Source: Salminus brasiliensis (lineage: Eukaryota; Chordata; Actinopteri; Characiformes; Bryconidae). From it: a DNA stretch of 64,000 nucleotides. The DNA lies in NCBI RefSeq assembly GCF_030463535.1, contig NC_132878.1, positions 28,922,261 to 28,986,260 on the forward strand, read 5' to 3'. Positions 49,301 through 61,474 of this stretch are shown here, one piece after another (position 1 is the stretch's first letter; each line of letters opens with the position of its first letter). The notes under the pieces were generated by a model. It had not been told where the DNA came from and did no database searches. It was given only the letters and a program-made list of their open reading frames with translations. The position numbers and the translations under genes were made by a program.

Positions 49301-52300
49301 TAGTACCTTTTTAAACTGCGTTACATTCCTTTAATATAATTTATTTGGTCTGTAGGTGTACCTCAGAAGCTGCTCTGCGAGCTGCTCTAGTGTGTCCTCA
49401 GGGTAGTCTGTAACTTTTGCCTCCAGAACCTCCAGAATTTTCTCCACAGACAGAAACGCCACCTCAGACTGCTTACTACGTCCTACACACACAGACACAA
49501 AGAGAGGTCTTATGTATAAGTTCATTTTCTACAATTAAAATAAAGTAAGGATTGTTGATCTGTAGATTAGATTTGCTGTAGAACCACAAGCTGTCTAATC
49601 GCTACTCCAAGAGGGGGTAGTGTGCCATTTTGGTTAAAGACCTGCTCTTGCTCCCCTTAGATAAGGTCACAGTTCGATTATTCCACCAGAAGAAGGAGAC
49701 AGGACAGAAATGGATCCAAGAGAATTATAAAGCACTGAACACTGTTTTGGAACCCAGGTGGGGTACAGAGTTCTGATCTCCGGTCTTCCTGGAAACGGTG
49801 GTTCTGCAGTTGGTTTGGTGTGGTCTACAGTGTGTCAAGTATCATGAAAATGATTAATCTAAAAAGTGAGAACGGCTTCTCATTTGTAGCTTTCTACAGG
49901 AAGACATGCTGCACGTCCAAAAACGTTGTTAGAAATTGCCAGGCATTTATTGTCAAACAAAAAAAGGATGAAACCCATTAGATACTATTTTGCAAAAAAA
50001 ACATTGCACAAAGATGTCCGCTAGATCCTGTTCCATCCCCACTGTTCCAAACAATTGCTCCAAACCTCCTTCCTTTCATCTTCTTCATCATAAACAGCTC
50101 TATGTACCACCCGCCTTCAAGTTGTGCCTATCCTAAAGAAGCCAACTCTGGACAGCTTGGACATTGGCAACTACAGACCCATTTCTCTTCTCTCCTTCCT
50201 CTCAAAGATTCTCGAACGTTCCGTCTACAACCAACTGTCTCTCTTTCTCACTCTAAACAATCTTCAGGACCCCCACCAGTCTGGCTTCAAAGCTGCACAC
50301 TCTACTGAAACTGCTCTCATTGCAGTTACAGAGAAGCTCCATGCAGCTAAAGCTGCCAAACTGTCATCGGTTCTGATCCTCCAGCTTTCAACACAGTGGA
50401 CCACAAGATCCTCCTGTCTATCCTTGAAATTACCGGCTCTGCATGGCGATGGTTTGCATCGTACTTGCAGGGACGCTCAAACCAGGTAACATGTCCGCTC
50501 CTTGTAGTCTTACCACTGGCGTTCCACAAGGCTCAGTTCTTGGTCCTCTTCTTTTCTCACTCTATACTAGCTCTCTTGGTAAAGTGATATCCTCTCATGG
50601 ATTCTCTTACCACTGTTATGCCGATGACACTCAACTCATGCTTTCTTTTCCACCGTCTGACACAGGTTTCTACCCGCATCTCAGCATGTCTCGCTTGAAT
50701 GGCGGCTCACCACCTCAAACTTAACCCCAGCAAGACGGAGCTGCTGTACATCCCGGGAACTGCTGGACCTAAAAACGATCTTGCCATCTCCTTTGAGAAC
50801 TCACTGGTCACTCCTTCTACAGAAGCTAGAAGCCTTGGTGTAGTCATGGATGATCAGTTATCGTTCTCAGGTCATGATGCAAATGTAACTCGGTCACGCA
50901 GATTTCTCCTGTACAACATCTGGAGAATTCAACTCTTCCTCTCTAGAGAGGCCGACCAGGTGCTCGTTCAGTCTCTCGTCACTTCAAGACTTGACTACTG
51001 CAACTCTCTTCTGGCTGGTCTCCCTCTGCGCACCATCAGGCCCCTGCAACTCACCCAGAATGCAGCGGAACGGGTCGTCTTCAACGCTCATAAATTCAGC
51101 CATGTGACTCCACTGCTGCGTTCTCTCCACTGGCTTCCTGTAGCTGCCCGCATCAGATTTAAAACCCTGACGCTGGCCTACAAAGCCAAGAACGGACTAG
51201 CTCCTCCGTACTTTGGTAATGGTCAAAAGCGCACCAAGAGCCCTTCGGGCTTCAAGTACAAATCTGCAACAATAACTATAATAATAATAATAATAAGCAA
51301 AACAATAACCAGTCCTGGGAGTGAACAAGTATTCAGGACAATGACCTAAAAACATTTTATCAACAGTAAACATGGTAGTAGGTGGAGGTGGAGGTGTAGG
51401 TGGGGGTGGAGGTGCAGGGTGTGGGGAGGCTTTGCTGAAAGCCATTCTCTTGTCTTATAGTGAGTGAAAACAGTACTATGACAATGTGTGTGTGTGTGTG
51501 TGTGTGTGTGTTTTTACTTTGTGTAGTGTCCTCATCGTCACTTTCTTCGTCTCTCCGGTTCTTTTTTTTGGTTTTTCGGATTCGGATTTCTCGGGCGTTC
51601 CCTCCTCCACCTGATTTCACACTTCCACTGCCCTCTAAAAATCCAAACACACACACACACACACACACATTTAATATGTATTTTTATCATGATATCTTGG
51701 GGGTGCTCTTGGGGGGCCCCCTGGTGGCGTTAGGGCCCGTAAATCGAGTATGCCTTGGGCCACCTCTGACCTACAAAGTGCCAGATTTTCTAATGACCTG
51801 TATGTGGAAGTACAAGGTACTGTGTTTCTAATAAAGTAGCCAGTATGTGGAAGTACAAGGTTGGTGTTTCTAATAAAGTGGCCAGTGAGTATTTCACCTG
51901 AAGCTTTTTTCCGTCGTTCCTCTCGTTTGTCTTTCCTGGAGGGGGCAGAGCTTTCCAGCACTGCTGAAACTTTCAAATCCTCCTCAGTTACCAAAAACAC
52001 AGGGTTATTCTTCACCTCCTAAACTCATATACACACACACGCACACACACACACACACACACACCTTGATCAGGGCCTGGATTATAAATATAAACAGACT
52101 TGCAAGACTTCCTTTAGTTGTTAGCTACATTAGCCTCGTAGCTCTAGGACTGTGGTAAAATGTCAAAAGGTTTCACTGCTCATTAGCTACCTTAGTCTGG
52201 TGAAGTGTCAGTTTAAACAACCAATAGTGGTCCCACCTTCTGTGCCTTCTGCTGCATGATGTCATCAAACAGCGCCATGCAGCTGCCAACAAAATTCTCA

Positions 52301-54390
52301 CTGACGACCACATTGCCGAGGACCCGAGCGGTGGACTGAGCACCCTGCGTCCGCAGAATCTGACCAATCAGGAGCCCTGCATCCTCCTCCGACAGACAGC
52401 TGGGCAACAATGGCTGGGGAGGGGACGAGTTTACACAGAGTTTACACAGCATTCAGATCAATCAGAGTGAGGCTTTAGAAGTACATGGTGAGTTTATGAG
52501 TAAGTCATCATTATGCAAGCATTATGCATGAATTGGTATTTTTTGCTACTGGGCTCCCCCTCTAGCTGGGGGGTGTCATTTCCTTTTACATCACTGCAGT
52601 AAATACAAAACCACCCTCTCATGGAAACTGTACACATACATAAGTTGAGCACCTTTTCTGCTACAGTGAAAGTAAGGGTATAGGGTTACAGTTTACCTGC
52701 AGGTCAACCCAGGTCTGTGAACTGATAGCCTCCTCCACTGATGCCTCCAACTGGGCTACAATTTCTGGCCCGACACACGAAGCTCTCAGAAACAGCAGAT
52801 TACTTGATTTTAAACGCTTCTTAATGTAGCCCACTGGATCAGGAATACCCAATCGGCTTAGTGCCTCAAACTCTGCAGAAAAAAAACATTTACAATTAAA
52901 ACATCAGCTGAAAAGTCCCCAAAAAGTCCTAAACCTTTAAAAATATTTAAAAGTTCTAAACCTACACCCTGACCAAACCATAAACCTTTACCCTAAAAAC
53001 TAAAACTAAACCTAAATCCTACAAAACAAAACCCTCAAAATAAATCTACATACTTAACCATGAAACATGGATCCCTAAACGTTAACCTGACCCCAAGCTA
53101 CACCCTAAACCCAAACAAAACCTAAAGCCTACAACTAAACCTATACCCTAAACCATAATAAAGCCCTAAACCTACACACTAAACTCTAACAAAACGTATA
53201 AACCAACACCTAAACACGAAAACTATACCCAACCAAACATTAAACCCTAAACATAAACCCGTACCATAACAAACCCCTAAAACTAAATCTACACTGTAAA
53301 CTCTACCAAACCCTAAACCTATGCCCTAAACCCAAAAACTAAACCTACACTCTAACCCCAATAGAGGAAGGAATTCAAAAAGAATGACAAGTGAAGTGTG
53401 TGTTCAGTGTGAATCAGGATTGGGGTGAAGTCTGTTTAGTGTAATTCGGGATTAAAGGCGAAGTCTACATTCAGTGTGTATAGGGGTTACAAATGAAGTC
53501 TGATGGTACCCAGGTATCCGTTCTGTTTGAGGAATGAGTCGACCCAGGCATTTTGTGTTTTCGAGTAAATTTCCGGAACATAAACAGCTTTATCCTGCCG
53601 ACCACCGACCACCGTACCCTTCAACCGTCCGGAATTCACCAGCTCTTCCAGAACCGCTGCAGGAAACACACATACACACACACACAAACACAAAGCTAAA
53701 GACATGTGTGGCTTCCATTTATTTTTATTCCACAGTGTATTCTACAGGTTAGCGTACTACTGTGCACACTTGTAAGCGACTCACAAATCAATGTAACAAT
53801 ACTCACAGTATAACAGATTCTCATGGAAGCCAAATGCACTGACCAGAGCACTGACTGCTGTAGGCCTAAAAACATACAGACAAACAAGGTAAACATCTTC
53901 TGTTCAGCATTGAGCACATAAGTGTGTGTATGTGTGTGTGTGCAAATGTGTCAAAAGTATTGACATTGATTACTCAGGTAGAAGTGGAGATACTAGGGTT
54001 TTAAAAAAGACGTCTAAAGAGGTTCAAGTATCAACTTAAGCTTTTTACTCAAGTGTAAAAGTACTGGTTTCAAAATGCCAAAAGCTTAGGCCGAGCCACA
54101 GCCCCCCCCCCCCCCCCCCCCCAAAAAAAAACACATTTTTCTAAAAGCCATAATGAGGAGAATGTTCTGTTAAAATGTTAATGGTGAAAAATGGAGTAAA
54201 TAGGAGTAATGAGGCTATTTTTAACAAGTAACAAGTAATTCCTCCAGTAAAGTAGAGATAACCAAAAGTTCTATAGGAGTAATGAGGCTATTTTTAACAA
54301 GTAACAAGTAATTCCTCCAGTAAAGTAGAGATAACCAAAAGTTCTACTTAAGTAAGGTAACAAAGCATTTGTACTTTGTTACTTGACACC

Positions 54391-54421
<31 letters not shown>

Positions 54422-56456
54422 AAGACACCTGGTGAGGGCACTGAAGACCCCTCGTATTCGAGCTGTGTGTCTGCGGATAAAAGCCTGAGTGAAAATCACA
54501 CCTCGATTAAACTCATCCACCTGTCCATCAATCACTCGCCCAACTCGACCACACAACTCCTGCAAGAGAGAGAGAGAGGGAGAAAGAGAGCGAGTGAGAG
54601 AGAGACAAACATTATGAAAGTTAGAACATCTTATTACCTTAGCGGTAGGATAGCGTTATACAGATGGTATGAGCGAACGTTTATACCACAGTCCACATAC
54701 ATTTAGACATATACAGTATTAATAAAACAGTAAGCATATCTTTGTGGGTTAACAGAGGCTTACTTGACTTTAAATAAGTATATATTATATTTATGTTGTG
54801 CAAATCAGAAAATAGCCAAACAATAAACAGGTGAACATGCCAATTCTGCAGTCTTTATAAGATAAATTGCACTTATTTGATGCATACCGGGATTACGGTC
54901 AATCCGGACCTCATACCTTTGGACGGTTAGGACAGTTAGGACAGTTTAAGCATAGTGTTATTATAACGTTAGGATCATGTTATAGTGCTATGATAGTGTT
55001 ATTATAGGACAAGCATTGTGTTAAGTTAGGCAATACTACATCACAGAGCAAACATAGTGCAGTAACCCTGTTCTCTGTGCCACACCTGTGTGAGGAACTC
55101 TCCAGGTAGGTCATAGGTTTTGCAGAGTTCCGCGGTGTTCACCTGCCCCACTTCCTGTAGCTTATCATTCACTTCCTCTGCAAGCTGGTCCAGATACTTC
55201 CTGCAGGAGGCAGAGTATTACTTTACTACTACTACTACTACTACTTCTACTAATAATAATAATAATAAAAAACACAGACAAATAGAGCCAAGAACCTCCT
55301 ACACCTCCTCATGCCCAATGTCACTTACTCATCGATCAGCTGACCCAAGATCAGGTGTGTTCCTCGATCCTGTTTTGAAACGTCACAGGCTCGGCTCTCC
55401 ACATGCACCAGGTCAACATTAATAATCTGTCAGAATCATCACAAATTGTGTCAGCCATCAATAATCACTAATAATCATTAACAGGCATTTATGAACTTAA
55501 CACACCAACATGTCATCTTAAACAATCGATCAGCCTAAACAACATCAGCACAAACAGACTAAACACTGTATAAAGACCCACCTTCTGGAGTTCCACAATG
55601 TTGATCCGCCCTTTAAAACACAGAGCATTAAAATCAGATTTGTAAACAGTAAAACTGAAATCTAACTGTCCAAAATAAAAACAAATTGTACAATTATTTT
55701 CAGAATTATCTATAAAAAAAACAACACCACTACATTTGAATTTGAATTCTGCACCTGTTCAAACAACACCTACCAAACACACAAAACAGTCTTTACTGAC
55801 CAGATATAACAATAAAATATCAATTAAAAAAAGACTAAATAAACAAATATATGAAAATAATCAGTTTAGATTAGGTTTAGCTTAAATTTAGGCCAAACCT
55901 ATCTGCTCCTTTTAATTTGTCCGCACATCTGCATGCATTCAACCCCCTCAGACTATTACTGTTAGAAAGCACTTTCTGCTGCAACAACAGCTCTAAGGGT
56001 CTTGGGGTGAGTTTCTCTTAGCTTTGCTCCCTGTTTGGAAGTGATTTCCACCCTTTTCTTCCTGAAGGTATACTCCAGGTTGTTCAGATTGGTTGGATGA
56101 CGCTTGTGAGCTGCGAGGTTTTAAACAGTGCCTCCGATCAAGAACTCACTTTTAATGTGTGAGCACTCCTGTGTTTTTTGGCCGTGCACTTGGGATAACA
56201 GGATAAGGTTCTTCCAAGCTTTAGCAAGTTTTCACTGAGGAACAACATCCCCACAGCATGATGCTGCTCACTCATCCCCGACTCACTTACATACACACCC
56301 TTACCTCCATGTGAGTAGAGTTCATCACGGATCTCTCGGCTGATCTGTGCCGGTGTAATGTATTCTTTCCCGTCGAGAGTGTGAACCACATCTAGCTTCT
56401 TCTCCTGAACCAGCTTCATCACAATCTCAATACAGTTCCTCTCAGACAGGCTGAGA

Positions 56457-56506
<50 letters not shown>

Positions 56507-58008
56507 AAAAACACCTGTAGTTACTGGTCTGTGGCTGCTGTGTGTGATATGATAGCACCTAACATCAGACCTGAGCTTAACACAGGAGTAATGCACTACT
56601 ACTTAACACCATTAGGCCTCTCATTACTCTAAAAACCCATGACTGACGTGTTTAGGAGTCATAGTAAATGAGTAGCCCCCTAAGCCATAAATCTAATGCA
56701 ATGTCATCCCTGATTTCATTCTCTGTTCCACTTACAGGAACAGTTCAACAGTTTGTTTGTCACTGGAGCTACGAGGTTATTGCAGCTAACAACTATCAAA
56801 CTATCTTTGGCTGCTGAGTGACATGGCAGGGGCAGTGGTGGCTCAGCGGTTAGAGCTCTGGGCTGTCGATAACAGGGTTGTGGGTTCGATTCCCGGGCTC
56901 GGCAAGCTGCCACTGTTGGGCCCTTGAGCAAGGCCCTTTACGCTCTCTGCTCCCCGGGCGCTGGAGTTGGCTGCCCACCGCTCTGGGTGTGTGTCTGTAC
57001 TCACTGCCCCTAACACATGTGTGTGTGTGAGTGTGTGTTCACTACCAGATGGGTTAAATTTCGCTGTACGCTGTACAGTGACAAATACGTGCACCTTTAT
57101 ATGTCTGTGTATTTTCTCAGAGCTGAGCTCAGAGACTAAAACATCTGTAGCTGAAGCACATCGTCCTGGATGTGCTTCAAATAAACAATTGATCATCTCA
57201 AAAAAGAGATGATTTAACACGGATTAAACTAAATAATTGTCGTTTATGAAAGCTGCAAATGCAGAAAACTGCTACAGAAGGAAACAACGAGGAGTCTCTA
57301 AAGAAAACCTTAAGAAAGTAATTAAGACTTTCACCACAGAATAGGGGAGAACTTCTTACGTTAGTTTTTAAAACTTAAAACTCACTCTGATCAAATTCTT
57401 TATATTTAAGTGTTTTTATTACGATATTTTGTGAACCTGGCCACAGGAGTCCATAACTGCAGCTGTGCTGATCGGTCTCCTGCACTAACAGCGCCGCTAG
57501 CTCTGACAGCGCCGCTAGCAGAGCCTCCTTAACTACTCTAGCACCTAGCTAGCTATAGCTCACCGGCAGGGAGCTGTGACACAATTTACACACAACCATC
57601 TCCTTTCACCCCCGATACTCTTCTCAGGATTTAACACCTCGATTTAAACTCTTAAAATATAAAATGTCCTTTTTTCCCCTCAGTTAAAGAACTTAAAGAA
57701 GCAGCAGGTTGAGCGGAGTTAGCTAGCTTACAGTGTGAATGTAACTGCAGACGTTAGTAAACCGCTTTGCTTCTTTTTTATTTATGATATTATTATTATT
57801 ATTATTATTATTATTATCTATTAAAGTAAAATACTTCCTGGGGACTTGATACGTTTTGTAGCATCAGAAGCTGGATGTGCTTTAGTAACTAGCTAGCTAG
57901 ATGTACTGCTGAATTTAGTGGGTGTTTCTCTCACCGCTGAGCTGAATCTGCAAACTGAGCTCTCTGAAAATCTGCAGCGAGTCTCCGGATTTCCTCCCAG
58001 TCCGCCAT
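46320..58008 (-). CDS. ufl1: E3 UFM1-protein ligase 1
   Basis: Nineteen coding exons: 58008-57935, 56450-56305, 55610-55582, 55426-55329, 55200-55086, 54559-54429, 53865-53807, 53656-53510, 52872-52697, 52413-52237, 52018-51898, 51634-51518, 49482-49362, 48953-48787, 48585-48455, 47978-47898, 47797-47712, 47041-46861 and 46532-46320. Phases agree and total 2370 nt, 789 aa (human 794). UFL1 transfers UFM1 to targets such as ribosomal proteins at the ER together with UFC1, DDRGK1 and CDK5RAP3. The start [18 protein letters not shown] matches the family. Other landmarks are [27 protein letters not shown], the basic [10 protein letters not shown] stretch, [13 protein letters not shown] and [10 protein letters not shown]. 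The gene appears intact. Introns hold two LINE fragments and a SINE. Confidence 0.96.
47150..47600 (+). mobile_element. LINE reverse-transcriptase fragment in a ufl1 intron
   Basis: Encodes, with stops, [13 protein letters not shown] and [11 protein letters not shown], the RT motifs of the same LINE type seen inside the palindrome arms. It is in the opposite orientation to ufl1, with several internal deletions. Confidence 0.75.
50020..51300 (+). mobile_element. L2/CR1-like LINE ORF2 fragment in a ufl1 intron
   Basis: Antisense to ufl1. Frames encode [37 protein letters not shown] and the C-terminal [12 protein letters not shown], all hallmarks of L2-type reverse transcriptase. The F-A-D-D-type box reads Y-A-D-D-T-Q-L. 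One frameshift lies near 50390. It ends in an (ATA)n-like tail at about 51270-51297. It is a different family from the fragment at 47150. Confidence 0.85.
51485..51512. repeat. (TG)n microsatellite next to a ufl1 exon
   Basis: Pure TG tract directly downstream (on the minus strand) of the donor of the 51634-51518 exon. Confidence 0.85.
52915..53350. repeat. Degenerate CCTAAAC-type repeat in a ufl1 intron
   Basis: Some 430 bp of irregular CCTAAAC/ACCCTAAA words without a clean period. Similar in style to 4829-4996 and 63790-64000. Confidence 0.7.
53945..54390. repeat. Dispersed repeat with a 73-bp internal tandem duplication
   Basis: Contains AAGTATTGACATTGATTACT at one side and AAGTTCTACTTAAGTAAGGT at the other, typical of a common teleost MITE-like family. 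Bases 54200-54272 and 54273-54345 are a direct 73-bp tandem duplication. A poly-C/poly-A tract lies at about 54103-54130. Confidence 0.7.
56461..56502. repeat. (CA)n microsatellite beside ufl1 exon 2
   Basis: Uninterrupted CA tract a few bases upstream (in gene sense) of the acceptor of exon 56450-56305. Confidence 0.9.
56828..57092 (+). repeat. tRNA-derived SINE in ufl1 intron 1
   Basis: The head resembles a tRNA gene with an A box (TGGCTCAGCGGTTAG) and a B box (GGTTCGATTCC), that is, an internal Pol III promoter. The body has CCCTTGAGCAAGGCCCTTTA and the tail ACCAGATGGGTTAAATT. A truncated relative lies at 33086. Its length and degraded acceptor arm exclude a functional tRNA gene. Confidence 0.85.
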
Positions 58009-58480
58009 GACTGCTCGTTCTCCTCTAAACACAGGAGAATAAGCAGGTCGTTCTGCAGGTTCAGATATTCCTGCGGATTCAGGGTCTGTTTTGGGTTAGC
58101 GGAGAGAAATGAACCCAATCCGGAACCCCAACGTCAACTATAGCCTCTAAACTCTGACGCGTCCCAATATGTCATGTAGTGCCCCAGCTATCACTTCAGT
58201 GTTCTAGATATAACGCTGCTGTTCTATGTGGCACTCGTGAGTTCTAACTGTCACTCGGGTTCTCTAGCTCTGTGTTTAGTTTCTACTTCCAATTCTAGTG
58301 TTCAGTGGGGAACAATCTTTACGGAGCGACCGCACTCCTTCGTTAGGCAGCGCTGCACCTTGCGAATTGGAACGCGCCCCTACAGCAGCCCCACGTCAGC
58401 ACTGAGGGAGCGGAGTACGGCGAGCCGGCCCGGCCAAACACCCCGCTCTGACATACCTTCTTATACATCGTTTTAATCTT
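58009..58480 (-). promoter_or_regulatory. Probable ufl1 promoter region
   Basis: Upstream flank of the ufl1 ATG. The stretch at about 58320-58450 is more GC- and CpG-rich than its surroundings. No TATA box is visible near the expected position. The call is by location and composition only. Confidence 0.4.
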
Positions 58481-60331
58481 TAAAATGTTTTACGTCATTG
58501 CTGTGTACTAATGTACTAATTAAGATTAAATTCAAATTTTCAGGCCATAAGTAAAGCATAAGTAAAAAATATTTATAAACGTTTTTGTAATTCTCATACA
58601 TAAGGTCAATATGATCATAAATGCACATTTTATGATAAAAAAAAGTATTTACTCAAAATTAAACACTAATACATTTTAACTCTAAACCAATACTTTTATA
58701 GATTAAAAGCAGAAAAGAGCGTTCAGTCAATGAAGTGGGATTATTTCAGTAAATAAAGAAAAGTTTGAGATTTTTCCCACAGCCAGAGAATCTGGTAGCA
58801 CTAATGATAATAGTATCAGTAATATTATGATACTAATAATACTACAAATAATAGTAGTAGTAATAATATGAACAAACATATATATATAATAATCTTTAAT
58901 AATGTTAAATACTGTAATATGCAGTGGTGCAGCAGAGTTGGAGTTGTGGGTCTGAGCTAGTCTCTCTCTGTGAGGAGTGTTTTCCACATGTCTTCATGGG
59001 TTTCCTCCTAACTCCCCCCCCAAAAAATAATGGCTATTGTAAATGACCCATTGTGTGTGAGGTGACCTGTGATAGACTGGCACCCTGTCCGGGGAGGGGG
59101 GGGGTCTATTTTTTTTTAACAGTCATTCATTAGGACTGGGATTTTTTATCTTAGTCTTCCTGTGGCCATTTACCCAAAATCAACACGCTTAATTTATGAG
59201 GCATCTTTCTCATACTCACGTCTGTTTGCGGAGAAGGGGGCGGGGCTATAACATGACTGACAGGAAACCTTCATAAAAACAAAGAAGCGTTTCCGTATCG
59301 GAACATTTGTTTTTCCGACCAGGGTTTCCTCAGGAGCACAGAGCACTTCCGACTGTTGCAACTTTAACCATGGGACACAGTCAGTCCTGAGGCAAGTGCA
59401 CTACCTGTGCTGCGTGTGTTTATTCATTAGGGAATTGTAATTAGGGCGCCATTTGTCTTGTTCTGCAAGAAAAGCTTTCTCTAATGAACCATCCTCGTCG
59501 TGCTACAGAGTGTGTGTTGGTGTGTTGCTAAGAGAGGGTCTCCGCGGCCCTCAGCTCCCTCGGTAAGCAGCGCAGGAGCAACGACGATGAGTACATCTTG
59601 TCTGCGGTCCTCCGTAACAGCATCAGCTCATGTCCAACACACTGATCACGGATTCTCTACTAACAGGTACAAAAGTACAGCTCAAGGAAACAGTGAGAGT
59701 ATGACAGGGTTCGAGGAGAGTGTGCTAAAGCAACATTTCAGAGCACACACACAGAAACACACAACACTGTACCAATATAACAAACGTTTTAATTGAGTTT
59801 CAAATAAAGACACTAAAAATTGCACATTTTCACTGATAAAGCAGCAACTGGTTTAACGGCACATTCTACAACACCAGGCTCACTGTGTCCACAACCCGAC
59901 AACACACACACACACACACACACACACTGTAAACTAATCACACCATTGCACTGCCATTCTGTCATTTCCACTCAGGTAAACATTACAGCTCAGCACTTTC
60001 TTCACTTATCTTAAAGCGACAGTCTGACAAAATAATAATATATTATACCCCTGACTGTAGTCGATTAGCCGAGACGTGTTTGGCGCTTCATTAGTCTTAC
60101 ACTACTATCAAGTCATGGAAGGTTACACCCCACCGATTAGTGCTAGAGCTACAAGGCCAATGTGATTGCTATAAGCTTCCATTACTTTTTAGCTATTAGA
60201 CATGCAGCTCCAGTGTAAAAGTGAGGAAGCACTAGCCATGTTTCAGCTGATCGACTACAGTTAGAGAAAGTGAAATTAGAGCAATTCTATTTTTTTCCTT
60301 AAAGTATTCCCAGAAATAGCATTTTGAGGTC
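58481..60331. other. Intergenic DNA between ufl1 and gpr63
   Basis: Contains AT-rich sequence, (CA)n at about 59903-59927 and the likely gpr63 3' UTR at the right. A possible small plus-strand exon pair around 59369-59650 (see findings) is not strong enough to call as a gene. Confidence 0.5.
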
Positions 60332-61474
60332 CTACACCACAGAGCGATGTTCCCCACATGCGTACACGGTACTGGGGCGGATTCTCCTCCGGGTGTGACC
60401 GGGAAGCTCAGGGAGGAGCTTGCAGTACTTGGGCATGAGGTCTACGCAGGCGTCGCGGAACTTCTTTATCCGCCAGTAGTAGATGAGTGGGTTTAGGGCC
60501 GATTTGAGGTAGCAAAGCCACAGCAGCCACGTGCTGATTTCGAAGAAGCTCCGGCTGGTGTAGAAGGAGCTGCTGAAGGTGGCCACCAGGCTGTAGGCGG
60601 CAAACGGAGCCCAGCACACGGTGAAGACGGAGAAGAGGATGAGGATGGTAGTGAAGGCACGCGTTTTGAAGCTCATGTCGATGTTGATGTGGAAGGGTCT
60701 GCGCAAGCCCGTAAGGCTTAGCTTCCCGGCCTGGCCGAGGCAGATCGAGTCGGAGTTGGAATGGATCCGCAGAGCATTGTGCCGGATGGTGCTCAGGATG
60801 CCCACAAATGTGTACAGCATCACCGAGAATGGGACAAAGAAGAACACCAACACGATCAGCAGCACGTAGGCGTGGTATCCGCGCTCAGCCGTGTAGCCAA
60901 ACACACACTGGGGGGCACGAGGTGGCATCTGTAAGGCTGGGTATCCTACAGACAGCGGAAAGGCCAGGCACAGGGACAGCGTCCAGGACACAACGATAAG
61001 GGCCTTTGCTCGTCTAGGACTGAGTCTGTCCTGCCTCTGCACGATGATCAAAAAACGATCCACACTGATGATGAGTAGCACGGCCACTCCCTCTAGCAGA
61101 AAAAGCCAGAAGAACATGGCCGAAAGCCGGCAGAAGAAGTCCCCGAACACCCATCGCGTGGTGACTGTGGTGACCAGAGCGAAGGGCATGTTGAGCAGCG
61201 CCAGCATCATGTCCGCAAAGGCCAGGCTGGCCAGCAGAATGTTGATGGCAGAGCGCATAGCAGCGCGGCGGTAAACCATCACACACACCACAACGTTCCC
61301 CAGGAAAGCCAGCAGCAGCACACAGGCCATGGCAAGGCAGAAGAAGACCTGCAGGGGGAGTCCAAGGCTCTGCACCTCAGTTAGCGCCACATCCTGCCCC
61401 ACAGGGGCCACCGTCACCCACAGCGTCCTGGTCGCCCCTGAGCTGTTCTCCCAGGAGGATGAGGAGTTTTCCAT
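60332..61474 (-). CDS. gpr63: Orphan class A GPCR GPR63 (PSP24-beta type)
   Basis: Single-exon 380-aa receptor. Seven helices at about 42-66, 76-99, 112-135, 155-175, 202-225, 273-297 and 311-333. Landmarks: N60, D88, the disulfide pair C115/C190, D-R-F (139-141) in place of D-R-Y, C-W-A-P-F (287-291) and N-P-L-I-Y (328-332). N-linked sites lie at N3 and N10 in a short N-terminus. The stretches A-M-R-S-A-I-N-I-L-L-A-S-L-A-F-A-D-M and A-P-Q-C-V-F-G-Y-T and the end V-Y-A-C-G-E-H-R-S-V-V fit GPR63 better than its paralogue GPR45. Human GPR63 is about 419 aa, so this N-terminus is shorter. The ligand is unsettled; sphingolipids have been proposed. Adjacency to ufl1 matches mammalian 6q16-type synteny. 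Confidence 0.95.
   Translation of the reverse strand: MENSSSSWENSSGATRTLWVTVAPVGQDVALTEVQSLGLPLQVFFCLAMACVLLLAFLGNVVVCVMVYRRAAMRSAINILLASLAFADMMLALLNMPFALVTTVTTRWVFGDFFCRLSAMFFWLFLLEGVAVLLIISVDRFLIIVQRQDRLSPRRAKALIVVSWTLSLCLAFPLSVGYPALQMPPRAPQCVFGYTAERGYHAYVLLIVLVFFFVPFSVMLYTFVGILSTIRHNALRIHSNSDSICLGQAGKLSLTGLRRPFHINIDMSFKTRAFTTILILFSVFTVCWAPFAAYSLVATFSSSFYTSRSFFEISTWLLWLCYLKSALNPLIYYWRIKKFRDACVDLMPKYCKLLPELPGHTRRRIRPSTVYACGEHRSVV

Noticed and set aside
50699-51349. 216-codon ORF in a ufl1 intron as a gene
   Set aside because: It encodes the C-terminal part of an L2-type LINE ORF2 with a frameshifted upstream half and a simple-repeat tail.
56828-56905. tRNA gene
   Set aside because: A and B boxes are present, but the sequence does not fold into a full cloverleaf by eye and continues into a SINE body; a truncated relative exists at 33086.
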